From contig JBBRLA010000504.1 of the NCBI GenBank assembly GCA_038231615.1, positions 1 through 6,558 of the forward strand: a DNA stretch of 6,558 nt. The letters are read 5' to 3'. Source of the stretch: JBBRLA01 sp038231615. GTDB taxonomy: Bacteria; Myxococcota_A; Polyangia; Palsa-1104; JAEUJZ01. Position 1 is the first letter of the stretch, and each line of letters starts with the position of its first letter. The translations under genes were made by a program, and so were the position numbers. Below are positions 1 through 5,592 of the stretch, piece by piece. The notes beneath the pieces were generated by a model. The model saw nothing but the letters and a program-made list of their open reading frames with translations, was not told where the DNA came from and did no database searches.

Positions 1-118
1 CCTGTCTCCACAGGCCCGCGCCTGCCCCAAGATCAAGGTGCTCTCCGTCGCGCGGCTCCTGGGCGAGGCGATCAAACGCATTCACCACGGAGACTCCATC
101 TCGAACCTGTTTATCTAG
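1..118 (+). CDS. prs: Ribose-phosphate pyrophosphokinase (PRPP synthetase), C-terminal end only
   Basis: Reading from base 2 to the TAG at 116-118 gives 38 residues containing KIKVLSVARLLGEAIKRIH and ending SISNLFI. This matches the highly conserved carboxyl end of bacterial PRPP synthetase (typically KI.VLSVA.LLGEAI.RIH...S.S.LF). The enzyme transfers pyrophosphate from ATP to ribose-5-phosphate in the cytoplasm, giving PRPP for purine, pyrimidine, histidine, tryptophan and NAD synthesis. All catalytic motifs (PRPP-binding loop, flexible loop) lie upstream of the window, so activity cannot be judged. The following genes rplY and pth make the usual bacterial prs-rplY-pth cluster, which strengthens the call. 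The 5' end is missing because of the window edge, not truncation of the gene. Confidence 0.93.
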   Translation, partial: LSPQARACPKIKVLSVARLLGEAIKRIHHGDSISNLFI

Positions 119-172
119 CAACTGTGGCAATCGTGGCAACCGTAGCCAACTGGCATCGGTGCCCCGTCGTTC

Positions 173-212
173 CGGCCACTTCCACCTTGACACTGGCGTC
201 AAGATGTGGCCG
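173..212 (+). promoter_or_regulatory. Long stem-loop in the prs-rplY gap (candidate rplY leader structure)
   Basis: CGGCCAC (173-179) is the exact reverse complement of GTGGCCG (206-212). Inside it CTTGAC (186-191) pairs with GTCAAG (198-203) around a six-base loop. The result is about 13 base pairs with one internal loop (six bases on one side, two on the other). No T-run follows, so a simple intrinsic terminator for prs is unlikely; an rplY leader or mRNA-processing structure is more plausible. The rest of the 119-263 gap shows three imperfect 9-base copies of GTGGCAAYC-like sequence (124-150) and no recognisable tRNA or consensus promoter. Confidence 0.4.
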
Positions 213-263
213 ACTTGGCAACCCGCAAAAGACCCAACCCTGTATCTGGTGACGAGGAACTCC

Positions 264-995
264 ATGGAAGTCGGCAAGCTCAATGCCCAGGTGCGCACCG
301 GAATCGGCACCGGCGCTGTCCGCAAGCTCCGCGGCGGCGGCAAGATCCCAGCCATCTGCTACGGCGCAGGCGCGGACCCCATCCCGCTGGCCCTGGACCC
401 CAATGAACTCCAGAAGGCCCTGGACCCGGTGAAAGGCCGCAACACGCTGCTCCACATAAAGATCGAGGGCATGGCCGGCGGTACCATCGAGTTGCCGGTG
501 ATGCTCAAGGACGTGCAGCACGACGGCCTCCGCGGCACGGTCCGCCACGCTGACTTTGTCCGCGTCAGCACCGATCACCCGGTCAAGGTCACCGTTCCCA
601 TCGTGCTCCTCGGCAAGTCCGAGGGCGTGAAGGCCGGCGGCATCCTGCACCAAGTGTACCGCACCCTGCCGGTGCTCTGCTCTCCGGACAAGATCCCCGC
701 CAAGATCGAGGTCGACACCAGCGCCCTGGCCATCGGGCAGTCGATTCACGTCTCCGACCTCAAGTTAGCCGACGGCATCAGCGCGGCGCTCTCTGCCGGC
801 ACCACCATCTGCGTGGTCACCGCGCCGAAAGCTGAAAAGGCGGTCGAGACCACCGAGGTGGCTGGCGTCGAAGCGGCGGCCCCCGAGGCTGGCGATGCCA
901 AGAAGGACGACAAAGCGGGTGGCAAGGCTGCACCGGCCAAGGCTGCACCCGCCAAAGCTGCGCCAGCCAAGGCCGCACCCGCCAAAGGCAAGTAG
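264..995 (+). CDS. rplY: 50S ribosomal protein L25, two-domain TL5/CTC type with Ala/Pro/Lys repeat tail
   Basis: L25 binds 5S rRNA in the central protuberance of the large subunit. The 243-residue product has an N-terminal L25 beta-barrel domain (about 1-95; GGGKIPAICYG at 24-34, and HADFVRV at 95-101, the typical end of this domain). The CTC/TL5 domain follows (about 102-187; PVKVTVPIVLLGKSEGVKAGG, then a segment ending TTICVVTAP). The tail (188-243) is low-complexity and ends in four KAAPA units. E. coli L25 is about 94 residues and has only the first domain. I place the start at ATG 264 because GAGGA (254-258) sits just before it and homology begins there. The open frame continues upstream to a GTG at 159, but those 35 codons look like non-coding leader and overlap the stem-loop. 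pth follows 12 bases later, probably co-transcribed. Confidence 0.95.
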   Translation: MEVGKLNAQVRTGIGTGAVRKLRGGGKIPAICYGAGADPIPLALDPNELQKALDPVKGRNTLLHIKIEGMAGGTIELPVMLKDVQHDGLRGTVRHADFVRVSTDHPVKVTVPIVLLGKSEGVKAGGILHQVYRTLPVLCSPDKIPAKIEVDTSALAIGQSIHVSDLKLADGISAALSAGTTICVVTAPKAEKAVETTEVAGVEAAAPEAGDAKKDDKAGGKAAPAKAAPAKAAPAKAAPAKGK

Positions 996-1007
996 CGCAG
1001 GTAGCAG

Positions 1008-1595
1008 GTGTCGTGGCTGGTCACAGGCCTGGGGAATCCCGGGCCGGATTACTCCGACAACCGCCACAATCTCGGCTTTATGGTGATCGACGAACTCTGC
1101 AATCGCTGGGGCATCCCGGCGGGCTCCCTCAAGGGCAAGTTCGGCAGCGAGGTCGGCCAGACCGACCGCACCGGTCAACGCATCTATATGCAGAAGCCCA
1201 TGGAATACATGAACCTGTCGGGCATGGCGGTGCAGCGCGTGTCCAGCTTCTTCCGCATCGACCCGCGGGAGACCCTCATTGTCCACGACGAGATCGACCT
1301 ACCCTTCGGCAGGGTCAAGGTCAAGGCCGGTGGCGGCCACGGAGGCCATAATGGCCTGCGCTCGATCTCCGAGGCCATCGGCCCGGCCTACCTGCGGGTG
1401 CGCTGCGGCGTGGGCAAGCCCGCGGGCGGCAAGGAGCGGGTCGTCGGTCATGTCCTGTCTCCCTTCAACAAGGTAGAAAAGAAGGAGTTGCCCTTCCTCA
1501 TTGGCACCGCCGCAGACGCGGTGGAGGCCATCCTGGACAAGGGCACCACCTTCGCGATGAACAAGTACAACACCGAACCAGAGCCGGCCTCCTAG
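1008..1595 (+). CDS. pth: Peptidyl-tRNA hydrolase
   Basis: This cytoplasmic enzyme cleaves the ester bond of peptidyl-tRNAs that drop off the ribosome, recycling tRNA. The 195-residue length is normal. All expected active-site residues are visible: N10 in GLGNPG, the catalytic H20 in NRHNLGF, M68/N69 in KPMEYMNLSG, D94 in VHDEIDLP and N115 in GGHNGLRSI. The GKP loop is at 136-138. The start is a GTG at 1008; the Shine-Dalgarno is weak (an AGG around 999-1001), so translation may be coupled to rplY, which ends 12 bases upstream. No later ATG is suitable because residues 4-12 already belong to the conserved first strand and N10 loop. The C-terminal end (NTEPEPAS) is unremarkable. Confidence 0.96.
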   Translation: MSWLVTGLGNPGPDYSDNRHNLGFMVIDELCNRWGIPAGSLKGKFGSEVGQTDRTGQRIYMQKPMEYMNLSGMAVQRVSSFFRIDPRETLIVHDEIDLPFGRVKVKAGGGHGGHNGLRSISEAIGPAYLRVRCGVGKPAGGKERVVGHVLSPFNKVEKKELPFLIGTAADAVEAILDKGTTFAMNKYNTEPEPAS

Positions 1596-1620
1596 CGATC
1601 TTGCCAGGACCGGGCTCCTC

Positions 1621-1641
1621 GCCTCCGGCGCGTCCGGAGGC
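1621..1641 (+). promoter_or_regulatory. Perfect 8-bp GC-rich hairpin between pth and rpsF
   Basis: GCCTCCGG (1621-1628) and CCGGAGGC (1634-1641) are exact reverse complements around the five-base loop CGCGT. There is no T-run after it (the next bases are TACATAACC), so it is not a standard intrinsic terminator of pth. It could stabilise the pth mRNA 3' end or form the first element of the rpsF leader, since it lies directly before the two repeated hairpins. Confidence 0.45.
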
Positions 1642-1644
1642 TAC

Positions 1645-1700
1645 ATAACCGCGGCGGTTCATGCGTCGCGGCCTATAACCGCGTCGCTTTATGCGTCGCG
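1645..1700 (+). repeat. Two tandem 26-base repeats (30-base period), each a stem-loop, in the rpsF leader
   Basis: Positions 1645-1670 and 1675-1700 agree at 23 of 26 bases; both begin ATAACCGCG and end ATGCGTCGCG. The first copy folds CCGCGGCG (1649-1656) against CGTCGCGG (1664-1671), with one G-U pair and a seven-base loop GTTCATG. The second folds the corresponding positions (1680-1686 with 1694-1700) with one T-T mismatch and a loop CTTTATG. The Shine-Dalgarno of rpsF (AGGAGG, 1711-1716 region) follows within about 10 bases, so the element is in the right place to affect rpsF translation or transcript stability. S6:S18 is known to bind an rpsF leader structure in many bacteria; whether this is that structure is unproven. 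Confidence 0.6.
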
Positions 1701-1721
1701 ATCATCCAAGAGGAGGAACAC

Positions 1722-2237
1722 ATGGCTTTGTCGATGAGAGACGAGCCGGGCACGCAGCGAGAGTACGAGACGATCTTCATCCTGCGACCCGACACGAACC
1801 AAGAAGGCATCACCCAGGTCAACACCCGCGTCCGCTCGGTCATCGACGGCATGGGTGGCAAGATCCTGAAGCTGGACAACTGGGGCAAGCGCAAGCTGGC
1901 CTACGAGATCAAGAAGCAGCTCAAGGGAATCTACCTTTACTGGCAGTTCCTTGGCACCACCGGCATGGTCGAGGAGATCGAGCGCAACCTGCGCATGCTC
2001 GACTCGGTGGTGCGCTACTACACCGTGAAGGTCGACGAGGACGTCGATCCCAACGCCCGCCCAACCACAGTGGACGACGAGACCTTCACCAAGGCCGCCA
2101 GCACCGTGCCCGACGAGGAGGAACTGGTCACCGGGGCCGTGTCGCCGCGCTTCCGCGACGACGACGACCTGGACGATGAGTTCGACCCCACCGATCTGGA
2201 AGACCTGGATCTGGGCAACGAAAAGCCGGAGGTGTAA
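1722..2237 (+). CDS. rpsF: 30S ribosomal protein S6 with long acidic C-terminal tail
   Basis: S6 forms a heterodimer with S18 on the platform of the small subunit. The 171-residue product carries the S6 fold at about 13-107: REYETIFILRPD opens it, GKILKLDNWGKRKLAYEIKK is the conserved central block, and GIYLYWQFLG and LRMLDSVVRYYTVKV complete it. Residues 108-171 form an extension rich in Asp/Glu (DDDDLDDEFDPTDLEDLDL region), longer than in E. coli, where a shorter acidic tail exists and is modified with glutamates by RimK. ATG 1722 is chosen because AGGAGGA lies at ideal distance upstream; ATG 1734 or later in-frame codons lack this. It leads the rpsF-rpsR-rplI operon, with rpsR starting two bases after its stop. 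Confidence 0.97.
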   Translation: MALSMRDEPGTQREYETIFILRPDTNQEGITQVNTRVRSVIDGMGGKILKLDNWGKRKLAYEIKKQLKGIYLYWQFLGTTGMVEEIERNLRMLDSVVRYYTVKVDEDVDPNARPTTVDDETFTKAASTVPDEEELVTGAVSPRFRDDDDLDDEFDPTDLEDLDLGNEKPEV

Positions 2238-2239
2238 CC

Positions 2240-2545
2240 ATGGCCATCGAGCTGAACGAAGCACCGGCCGCTCGCGGCCCCCGAGGTCCCAAGGGGGACA
2301 AGAAGACCCAGGCAGCCAGGAAGCGCGGGTTCGCCCGTCGCAAGGTCTGCCGCTTCTGCGCCGACAAGAACGTGCCGATCGACTACAAGGACCCCGGCAC
2401 CTTGAAATACTTCATCACCGACCGCGGCAAGATCATCCCTCGCCGCATCTCGGGGAACTGCGCCAAACACCAGCGCAAGGTCTCGCTGGCGATCAAGCGC
2501 GCGCGCATGATCGCCCTGATGCCCTTCGCGGTGACGGGCAAGTAG
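2240..2545 (+). CDS. rpsR: 30S ribosomal protein S18, zinc-ribbon (C+) form
   Basis: S18 pairs with S6 in the small subunit. The 101-residue protein has a basic N-terminal extension (about 1-33), then the S18 core: KVCRFCADKNVPIDYKD (35-51), LKYFITDRGKIIPRRISGNCAKHQRKV (55-81) and the terminal helix AIKRARMIALMPF (84-96). C37, C40, C74 and H77 make a CxxC...CxxxH set of the kind that binds zinc; E. coli S18 lacks the full set. The Shine-Dalgarno GGAGGT (2229-2234) overlaps the end of rpsF and its stop codon, so translation is probably coupled to rpsF. rplI follows after nine bases. Confidence 0.97.
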   Translation: MAIELNEAPAARGPRGPKGDKKTQAARKRGFARRKVCRFCADKNVPIDYKDPGTLKYFITDRGKIIPRRISGNCAKHQRKVSLAIKRARMIALMPFAVTGK

Positions 2546-2554
2546 GAGGAAGCC

Positions 2555-3001
2555 ATGCGAGTCATCCTACGAGAAGACGTGAACAACCTGGGCAAGAGCG
2601 GCGAGGTGGTCACCGTCCGCGAGGGCTATGGGCGAAACTTCCTTCTGCCCCAGGGCCTGGCGGTCTCCGCCACCGAGCGCAACGTCAAGCAGGTCGAGCA
2701 CCAGAAGAAGGTGATATCGGCCCGCAACGCCAAGCTCGCCAAGGACGCTCAATCGGTGGCCGACAAGATCGCCAGCCTGGAAGTGGTGATCACCCGGCAG
2801 TCCGGCGAGGGCAACAAGCTCTTCGGCTCGGTCAGCACCCGCGACATCGAGGAGGCCCTGGCACTGAAGGGCGTCACCCTGGACCGCAAGAAGATCGTCC
2901 TTGGCGATCCGATCAAGTCCCTAGGCGACTACTCCCTCGACGTCAAGTTGGGACAGGGCGTCACCGGCAAGATCAAGGTCCGCGTCACCGCCCAAGGCTA
3001 G
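2555..3001 (+). CDS. rplI: 50S ribosomal protein L9
   Basis: L9 binds 23S rRNA near the L1 stalk and extends away from the ribosome; it helps maintain reading frame. At 148 residues it has the family's usual length. The N-terminal rRNA-binding domain shows the signature region GKSGEVVTVREGYGRNFLLP (13-32) followed by QGLAV. The long connecting helix covers about 40-75, and the C-terminal domain carries NKLFGSVSTRDIEEAL (87-102) and LDVKLGQGVTGKIKVRV (128-144). The Shine-Dalgarno AGGAGGA overlaps the stop codon of rpsR. It is the last gene of the ribosomal operon before a hairpin at 3010-3033. Confidence 0.97.
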   Translation: MRVILREDVNNLGKSGEVVTVREGYGRNFLLPQGLAVSATERNVKQVEHQKKVISARNAKLAKDAQSVADKIASLEVVITRQSGEGNKLFGSVSTRDIEEALALKGVTLDRKKIVLGDPIKSLGDYSLDVKLGQGVTGKIKVRVTAQG

Positions 3002-3009
3002 ATCGTCCC

Positions 3010-3033
3010 AAAGTCCCCTTACCAAGGGGCTTT
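3010..3033 (+). terminator. Possible weak intrinsic terminator after rplI
   Basis: CCCCTT (3015-3020) pairs perfectly with AAGGGG (3024-3029) around the loop ACC. The stem may extend outward through one T-C mismatch, a G-T wobble and A-T pairs. Only three T follow (3031-3033), so termination would be partial at best. It sits nine bases after the rplI stop and separates the ribosomal genes from the protease gene. Confidence 0.42.
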
Positions 3034-3084
3034 CAAGAATCGCAGAGGTGCTTCCGATGGGGTGTGACAGCCCAGGAGGCACCC

Positions 3085-3897
3085 ATGCGACCCCTTTCCT
3101 ACCTTTATCATTGTCCACTGGTTTTCTTCAGCCTGCTCGTCTTCCCGGCCTGCGGCGAGCTGTCCCCCACAGACGACAACCAGGACGTCGCCCGCGAGAA
3201 CATCAAGGCCGGCACCCCCGCCACCAGCTATCCCCCCTCCTGCCTGGTCGACATCTACGACGACCACGCCAAGCTCATCGCCCTGTGTTCCGGGGCCCTT
3301 ATCGCCCCCGCCGTGGTCCTGACCGCCGGCCACTGCACCTACGGCTTCTCCCACTTCAAGGTCACCTGCCCCTATCTCTCGGGCAGTGCCACCGGCACCG
3401 GCGAGACCCACCCCAACTACCACCCCGGCACCCATACCATCCTTCCCAACTCCGACGACGTCGGCCTGGTCTACCTGCAGGCCCGCATTGCCATGGCCAC
3501 CTACCCCGGGGTCCGCGCCACCCCGGCGCCGCCGAGCACCCAGGCGGTCAACGTCGGCCGCGTCCTGGACGGCGTGGTCTCCCCCAGCCAGCTTTATCAG
3601 GGCGCCGTCGTCCTGTTGAAGGACGGCGCCAGCATCAGCTTCCCCCACGACTACTACAGCGAGGACCGGATCCAGCCCGGCGACTCCGGTGGACCGACCT
3701 ACCGCTTTCACTCCCAGCCCCTGGAGATCCTGGCGGTGAACAGCGGCGCCGCCACCGCTTTCCAGGTGCTGGCCCGGGTGGACCTGGTCGCCCCGTGGAT
3801 CCATGCCAAGGTGGCCGCCCACGGCGGAGACTCCCTGCCCCCCAGCACCCACATCGTCGCTCCCCAGCCCCCCCACCTGACGCCAGGCAGGCACTGA
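3085..3897 (+). CDS. Trypsin-fold (S1-like) serine protease, predicted lipoprotein
   Basis: The 270-residue product begins with a hydrophobic segment (about 11-22) ending FPAC, so C23 could be lipidated after signal peptidase II cleavage; the lipobox is not canonical. The mature part resembles S1 peptidases. NIKAGTPA (39-46) stands where IVGGTPA usually marks the mature N-terminus. The catalytic set is complete: H83 in LTAGHC, D125 in NSDDVGLVYL and S201 in GDSGGP. C68 (CSGALIAP) and C84 (AGHC) can form the usual disulfide. The cysteine normally four residues before the catalytic serine is Q197, and the residue at the base of the specificity pocket appears to be R195, not Asp, so trypsin-like specificity is unlikely. 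The tail is Pro-rich. ATG 3085 has AGGAGG (3074-3079) five bases upstream; the open frame reaches back to 2176 but overlaps rpsR and rplI. Substrate and role are unknown. Its place between rplI and dnaB is unusual. Confidence 0.82.
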   Translation: MRPLSYLYHCPLVFFSLLVFPACGELSPTDDNQDVARENIKAGTPATSYPPSCLVDIYDDHAKLIALCSGALIAPAVVLTAGHCTYGFSHFKVTCPYLSGSATGTGETHPNYHPGTHTILPNSDDVGLVYLQARIAMATYPGVRATPAPPSTQAVNVGRVLDGVVSPSQLYQGAVVLLKDGASISFPHDYYSEDRIQPGDSGGPTYRFHSQPLEILAVNSGAATAFQVLARVDLVAPWIHAKVAAHGGDSLPPSTHIVAPQPPHLTPGRH

Positions 3898-3942
3898 GCG
3901 TTTTCCGGCGCCATTGTCGGATGAAGAGGCTACATTGGCCCC

Positions 3943-5361
3943 GTGGTTTCATCATCCTTCGAGCCTGCCCTTTCACCGCTCCCCCTGGCCCAGGGGAACC
4001 CGGGGCGGACCCTTCCGCGAAATCTTGAGGCCGAGGAGGCCGTCATCGGCGGCATCCTCTTCAATGGTCGCACTCTGAACCAGGTCGCCGAGCATCTGGA
4101 GATCGACGACTTCTACCACCCGGCCAACCGGGCCATCTACGAGGCCATGGTCGAGTTGGACCACCAGTCCCGCCCCATCGACCTCATCACCGTGGCCGAG
4201 CAGATGCGAGCGGCCGACACCATCGGCAAGCTCCGGGCCTTCCACGGCGAGGCCTACCTGGCGGAGCTGGCCAACAAGGTCGCCACCGTTGAGAACATCG
4301 TCTACCATGCGCGCATCGTGCGGGACAAGGCCACCGCCCGCAGCATGATCGAAGCGGCCAGCACCATCCAGTCCAGGGGCTACAACGACTTTACCGAGGT
4401 CGACGAGTACCTGGACGAGGCGCAGCGCGCGGTCTTCGAGATCGTCAACCGGACCACCAAGCAGGCCTACGAGCCGGTGAAGAAGGTCCTGAACGCGGCC
4501 ATCAAGGCCCTGGAGCAGCGCTACAACCGCAAGGAGGCCATCACCGGCGTCCCTTCGGGCTATGCCAAGTTCGACGAAATGACAGCCGGCCTGCAACCGG
4601 GCGATCTGGTAATCATTGCTGCTCGCCCCTCCATGGGCAAGACCGCCTTCGTCATGAACTGCGCCCAAAACGCCGCTCTGGACCACAGCGTGCCGACGCT
4701 GATTTTTTCGCTGGAAATGTCGAAAGAGTCGCTCATCGAGCGTGTGTTGTGCAGCGAGGCGCGAGTGGACTCCCAGCGTCTGCGCGGCGGATTCCTGGAG
4801 ACCCGCGATTGGATCAACGTGACCAAGGCCGCCTCGCGCATCTCCGAGGCGCCCATCTGGATCGACGACAGCGGCGCTCCGACGCTGATGGAAATTCGGG
4901 CCAAATGCCGAAGGTGGCGGGGAGACTCGACGATCTTCCAGCGCAACGTGCAGCAGCACGGCCTGGTGGTGGTGGATTACCTCCAGCTTATCCAGGGGCG
5001 GCAGCAGGGGCGCGACTCCAGCCGGGAGCGGGAGATCAGCGAGATCTCCCGCGGCCTGAAGGCGCTGGCCAAGGAACTTTCGGTGCCGGTGGTGGCGCTC
5101 TCGCAGCTCAATCGGTCGGTGGAGTCCCGGGCGGACAAGCGGCCCATGTCGTCTGACCTCCGCGAGTCCGGCGCCATCGAGCAGGACGCCGACCTCATCT
5201 GCTTCATCTACCGGGACGATGTCTACAACAAGGACAGCCCAGACAAGGGCGTCGCCGAGATCATCATCGGCAAGCAGCGTAACGGCCCCACCGGTACCGT
5301 GCGTCTGGCCTTCCTGAACCAGTTCACTCGCTTCGAAAACCTGGCAGAGAGCCGTGACTGA
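3943..5361 (+). CDS. dnaB: Replicative DNA helicase DnaB
   Basis: DnaB is the hexameric ATP-driven 5'-3' helicase that unwinds the replication fork and recruits primase. The 472-residue product is complete (E. coli: 471). The N-terminal domain runs from about 24 to 125 (PRNLEAEEAVIGGIL, DDFYHPANRAIYEAM), then a linker helix, then the RecA-like domain from about 180. Key motifs are Walker A ARPSMGKT (227-234), SLEMS (256-260, with the catalytic Glu), Walker B LVVVDYLQL (341-349), SQLNR (387-391), DLRESGAIEQDAD (405-417) and KQRNGPTG (444-451, with the arginine finger). About 8-10 extra residues precede Walker B compared with E. coli. The start is GTG 3943; GAAGAGG lies rather far upstream (3923-3929), so initiation may be weak. 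No terminator is evident after it. Confidence 0.96.
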   Translation: MVSSSFEPALSPLPLAQGNPGRTLPRNLEAEEAVIGGILFNGRTLNQVAEHLEIDDFYHPANRAIYEAMVELDHQSRPIDLITVAEQMRAADTIGKLRAFHGEAYLAELANKVATVENIVYHARIVRDKATARSMIEAASTIQSRGYNDFTEVDEYLDEAQRAVFEIVNRTTKQAYEPVKKVLNAAIKALEQRYNRKEAITGVPSGYAKFDEMTAGLQPGDLVIIAARPSMGKTAFVMNCAQNAALDHSVPTLIFSLEMSKESLIERVLCSEARVDSQRLRGGFLETRDWINVTKAASRISEAPIWIDDSGAPTLMEIRAKCRRWRGDSTIFQRNVQQHGLVVVDYLQLIQGRQQGRDSSREREISEISRGLKALAKELSVPVVALSQLNRSVESRADKRPMSSDLRESGAIEQDADLICFIYRDDVYNKDSPDKGVAEIIIGKQRNGPTGTVRLAFLNQFTRFENLAESRD

Positions 5362-5383
5362 TCGATCGCGAAGCGTCGCGTCG

Positions 5384-5496
5384 CCGGGGGACTCACGGAT
5401 ACCAGATTTCCGCAGCCGGGGACGTGAGCGCACGCTGGAACCAGCAACCCAGCTGGTCGAGATCCTGACACATCGACCGGGGACACCCTGTCCCCG
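5384..5496 (+). repeat. REP-like cluster: three GGGGAC copies and a perfect GGGGACA hairpin
   Basis: GGGGAC preceded by CCGG-type sequence occurs at 5387-5392, 5418-5423 and 5479-5484. The last belongs to an exact inverted repeat, CGGGGACA (5478-5485) and TGTCCCCG (5489-5496), with a three-base loop CCC. Palindromic GGGGACA motifs of this kind are common intergenic repeats in GC-rich bacteria and are often linked to REP-associated Y1 transposases; no such transposase is in this window. Another small hairpin, ACCAGC/GCTGGT, lies at 5440-5457. The remainder of the gap after dnaB (5362-5540) holds no gene that I can support. Confidence 0.5.
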
Positions 5497-5556
5497 TGGC
5501 AGACAGGCTCGATGACTTGCTAGCAGTAATCACCCTTTCAGGTTGTGCCTGATGAC

Positions 5557-5585
5557 TTGACAGCTTCAGGAGAAGGCATCATGAT
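5557..5585 (+). promoter_or_regulatory. Predicted vapBC promoter
   Basis: TTGACA (5557-5562) is a perfect -35 box. After a 17-base spacer comes CATGAT (5580-5585), matching four of six -10 positions including the conserved A2 and final T. A start of transcription about seven bases on would fall at 5592-5593, on or beside the ATG of vapB, predicting a leaderless or nearly leaderless message. Confidence 0.55.
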
Positions 5586-5590
5586 GCCTT
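5573..5590. promoter_or_regulatory. Perfect 18-bp palindrome, candidate VapB/VapBC operator
   Basis: AAGGCATCATGATGCCTT is identical to its own reverse complement with no spacer. It lies three bases before the antitoxin start and covers the predicted -10 box. Type II antitoxins with a ribbon-helix-helix domain typically repress their own operon by binding palindromes overlapping the promoter, so an autoregulatory operator is the natural reading. Confidence 0.6.
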
Positions 5591-5592
5591 GA

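Noticed and set aside
215..246. TTGGCA ... TGTATC as an rplY promoter
   Set aside because: The spacer is 20 bases and the -10 match is poor.
159..263. Upstream extension of the rplY frame to a GTG at 159
   Set aside because: The 35 extra codons show no L25 similarity and overlap the stem-loop; ATG 264 has a good Shine-Dalgarno and begins the conserved domain.
1645..1700. Short CRISPR-like array
   Set aside because: Only two units, almost no spacer, and the similarity covers nearly the full period; a duplicated leader hairpin fits better.
1691..2179. 162-codon frame starting in the second leader repeat
   Set aside because: It overlaps rpsF in another frame and its product is Arg/Gly/His-rich shadow sequence. 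The MRRGL mini-frame in the first repeat is likewise probably chance.
2176..3084. N-terminal part of a 573-codon open frame running into the protease
   Set aside because: It overlaps rpsR and rplI in another frame and has no recognisable domain; the protease has its own ATG, ribosome binding site and signal peptide at 3085.
3019..3894. 291-codon minus-strand frame opposite the protease gene
   Set aside because: Gly/Val/Asp-rich composition typical of an antisense shadow; the plus strand has a clear catalytic triad.
5362..5380. CGCGA/TCGCG hairpin as the dnaB terminator
   Set aside because: Only five base pairs and no T-run.
3973..5433. 486-codon minus-strand frame opposite dnaB
   Set aside because: Antisense shadow of a GC-rich gene; low-complexity composition and no motif.
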